Origin: Deltaproteobacteria bacterium
GTDB lineage: Bacteria; Desulfobacterota; JADFXK01
Direction: 5' to 3'
DNA: 6,697 bases
Assembly (NCBI GenBank): GCA_015233285.1
Contig: JADFYA010000208.1
Location: 1-6,697, forward strand
Position numbers and translations under genes: made by a program. Position 1 is the first letter of the stretch. Each line of letters starts with the position of its first letter. Positions 6,214 to 6,697 of this stretch are shown piece by piece. The notes under the pieces were generated by a model. It did no database searches. It saw only the letters and a program-made list of their open reading frames with translations, and was not told the origin of the DNA.

Positions 6214-6230
6214 CTGGCCTCGATATTGCA
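6214..6230 (+). promoter_or_regulatory. sigma-54 (-24/-12) promoter of flgB
   Basis: CTGGCCTCGATATTGCA keeps the YTGGC block and the TTGCW block, with GG (6216-6217) and GC (6228-6229) separated by exactly 10 bases; only the three positions after TGGC differ from YTGGCACGRNNNTTGCW. Transcription is predicted to begin near 6241, about 31 bases before the flgB ATG. Flagellar rod/hook operons in polar-flagellate gammaproteobacteria are driven by sigma-54 with FlrC/FleR, which fits the activator gene just upstream. Confidence 0.75.
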
Positions 6231-6258
6231 TAAAAATCCTCCAAAGACATCATTTGAC

Positions 6259-6264
6259 GGGAGG
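6259..6264 (+). promoter_or_regulatory. strong flgB ribosome binding site, able to pair with an upstream segment
   Basis: GGGAGG lies 7 bases before the ATG at 6272, near-ideal spacing, and fixes the flgB start. TCCTCC at 6237-6242 is an exact 6-bp complement of GGAGGA at 6260-6265, so an RNA containing both could hide the site in a hairpin with a 17-base loop. RNA begun near 6241 at the sigma-54 promoter would lack most of the upstream half. Confidence 0.7.
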
Positions 6265-6271
6265 ACACACC

Positions 6272-6697
6272 ATGATTCTATCCAAATTCGATGACCTTAT
6301 AAATCTTGAGCGGAAAGCCATGGATTTTCGTAATCTGCGGCAAGACATCATCGCGTCGAACGTGGCTAACGTCAACACCCCCAACTACAATGCCTCCGGC
6401 ATCAATTTCGAGACCAATCTTAAAGCCGCGGCGAAGTTAACTGACGATAGTCTGGAATTAAAAATGGCCGACACCAATCCCCGTCACCTGGCCCAGAAGA
6501 CACCGACCATTGATGACGTCCAACCTCTGTGGCTCACCTGCCGGGATTTTTCGTTGCACAATGACCTGAATTCAGTTGATTTAGACCAGGAAATGGCTCG
6601 GATGAGCGAAAACAATATACTTTACGCGGCCGTGTCCGGTGTGATCAAGAAGCGGCTGGCCGGCATGAATGACCTCATTACCACCGTAAGCTCGAGG
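6272..6697 (+). CDS. flgB: flagellar basal-body (proximal) rod protein FlgB, open at the window end
   Basis: The 142 codons visible have no stop before the edge. FlgB forms the proximal rod joining the MS ring to the rest of the flagellar axis; it is exported through the flagellar type III system without a cleaved signal. The N-terminal rod-protein signature is clear: RQDIIASNVANVNTPNY at 23-39. The middle has the family's NPRHL (about 69-73). The C-terminal part, LNSVDLDQEMARMSENNILY (about 99-118) followed by a helical tail, is the conserved axial-protein region. Family members are usually about 130-140 residues, so only a few codons should be missing. The start is fixed by GGGAGG 7 bases upstream. 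In other flagellar operons flgC and fliE follow, but this lies beyond the window. Expression is probably from the sigma-54 promoter at 6214-6230. Confidence 0.95.
   Translation, partial: MILSKFDDLINLERKAMDFRNLRQDIIASNVANVNTPNYNASGINFETNLKAAAKLTDDSLELKMADTNPRHLAQKTPTIDDVQPLWLTCRDFSLHNDLNSVDLDQEMARMSENNILYAAVSGVIKKRLAGMNDLITTVSSR

Overview
The window is a flagellar gene block on the + strand of a Gram-negative bacterium. Gene content (two sigma-54 activators, one FleQ/FlrA-like and one FlrC/FleR-like, then flgB), medium GC content and the intergenic repeat types suggest a deltaproteobacterium in the broad sense (Desulfobacterota-like). This taxonomic guess is an inference; no marker gene is present.

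Layout: (1) 1-774 is the C-terminal part of a sigma-54 activator, cut by the window edge, with a FleQ/FlrA-type C-terminus. (2) 775-981 is a regulatory gap holding a FleQ-box-like inverted repeat, a GC-rich hairpin and a strong -24/-12 promoter. (3) 982-4257 encodes a large exported protein: signal peptide, AMIN domain, about 300 residues of low-complexity linker, then about a dozen TPR-like repeats. (4) 4258-4398 is a short AT-rich leader. (5) 4399-5841 encodes a receiver-AAA+-Fis activator of FlrC/FleR type in which the phospho-acceptor aspartate is glutamate. (6) 5842-6271 is a 430-base gap without a believable gene. It carries heptamer repeats arranged as an inverted pair, REP-like hairpins between them, and a second -24/-12 promoter. 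(7) 6272 to the window end is flgB (proximal rod protein), not closed in the window.

How the parts may work together: the first activator probably drives the sigma-54 promoter of the AMIN-TPR gene and perhaps, by read-through, the FlrC-like gene. The FlrC-like protein is then the natural activator of the sigma-54 promoter of flgB and the rod/hook genes beyond. This resembles the Vibrio/Pseudomonas flrA-flrB-flrC (fleQ-fleS-fleR) hierarchy with one notable change: the middle position, where the sensor kinase sits in those genera, holds the AMIN-TPR protein, and the downstream receiver has lost its aspartate. Together these suggest a kinase-independent version of the cascade. The AMIN-TPR protein is the least understood component and the best candidate for undescribed biology; a periplasmic, peptidoglycan-associated flagellar role is an inference from domains and context.
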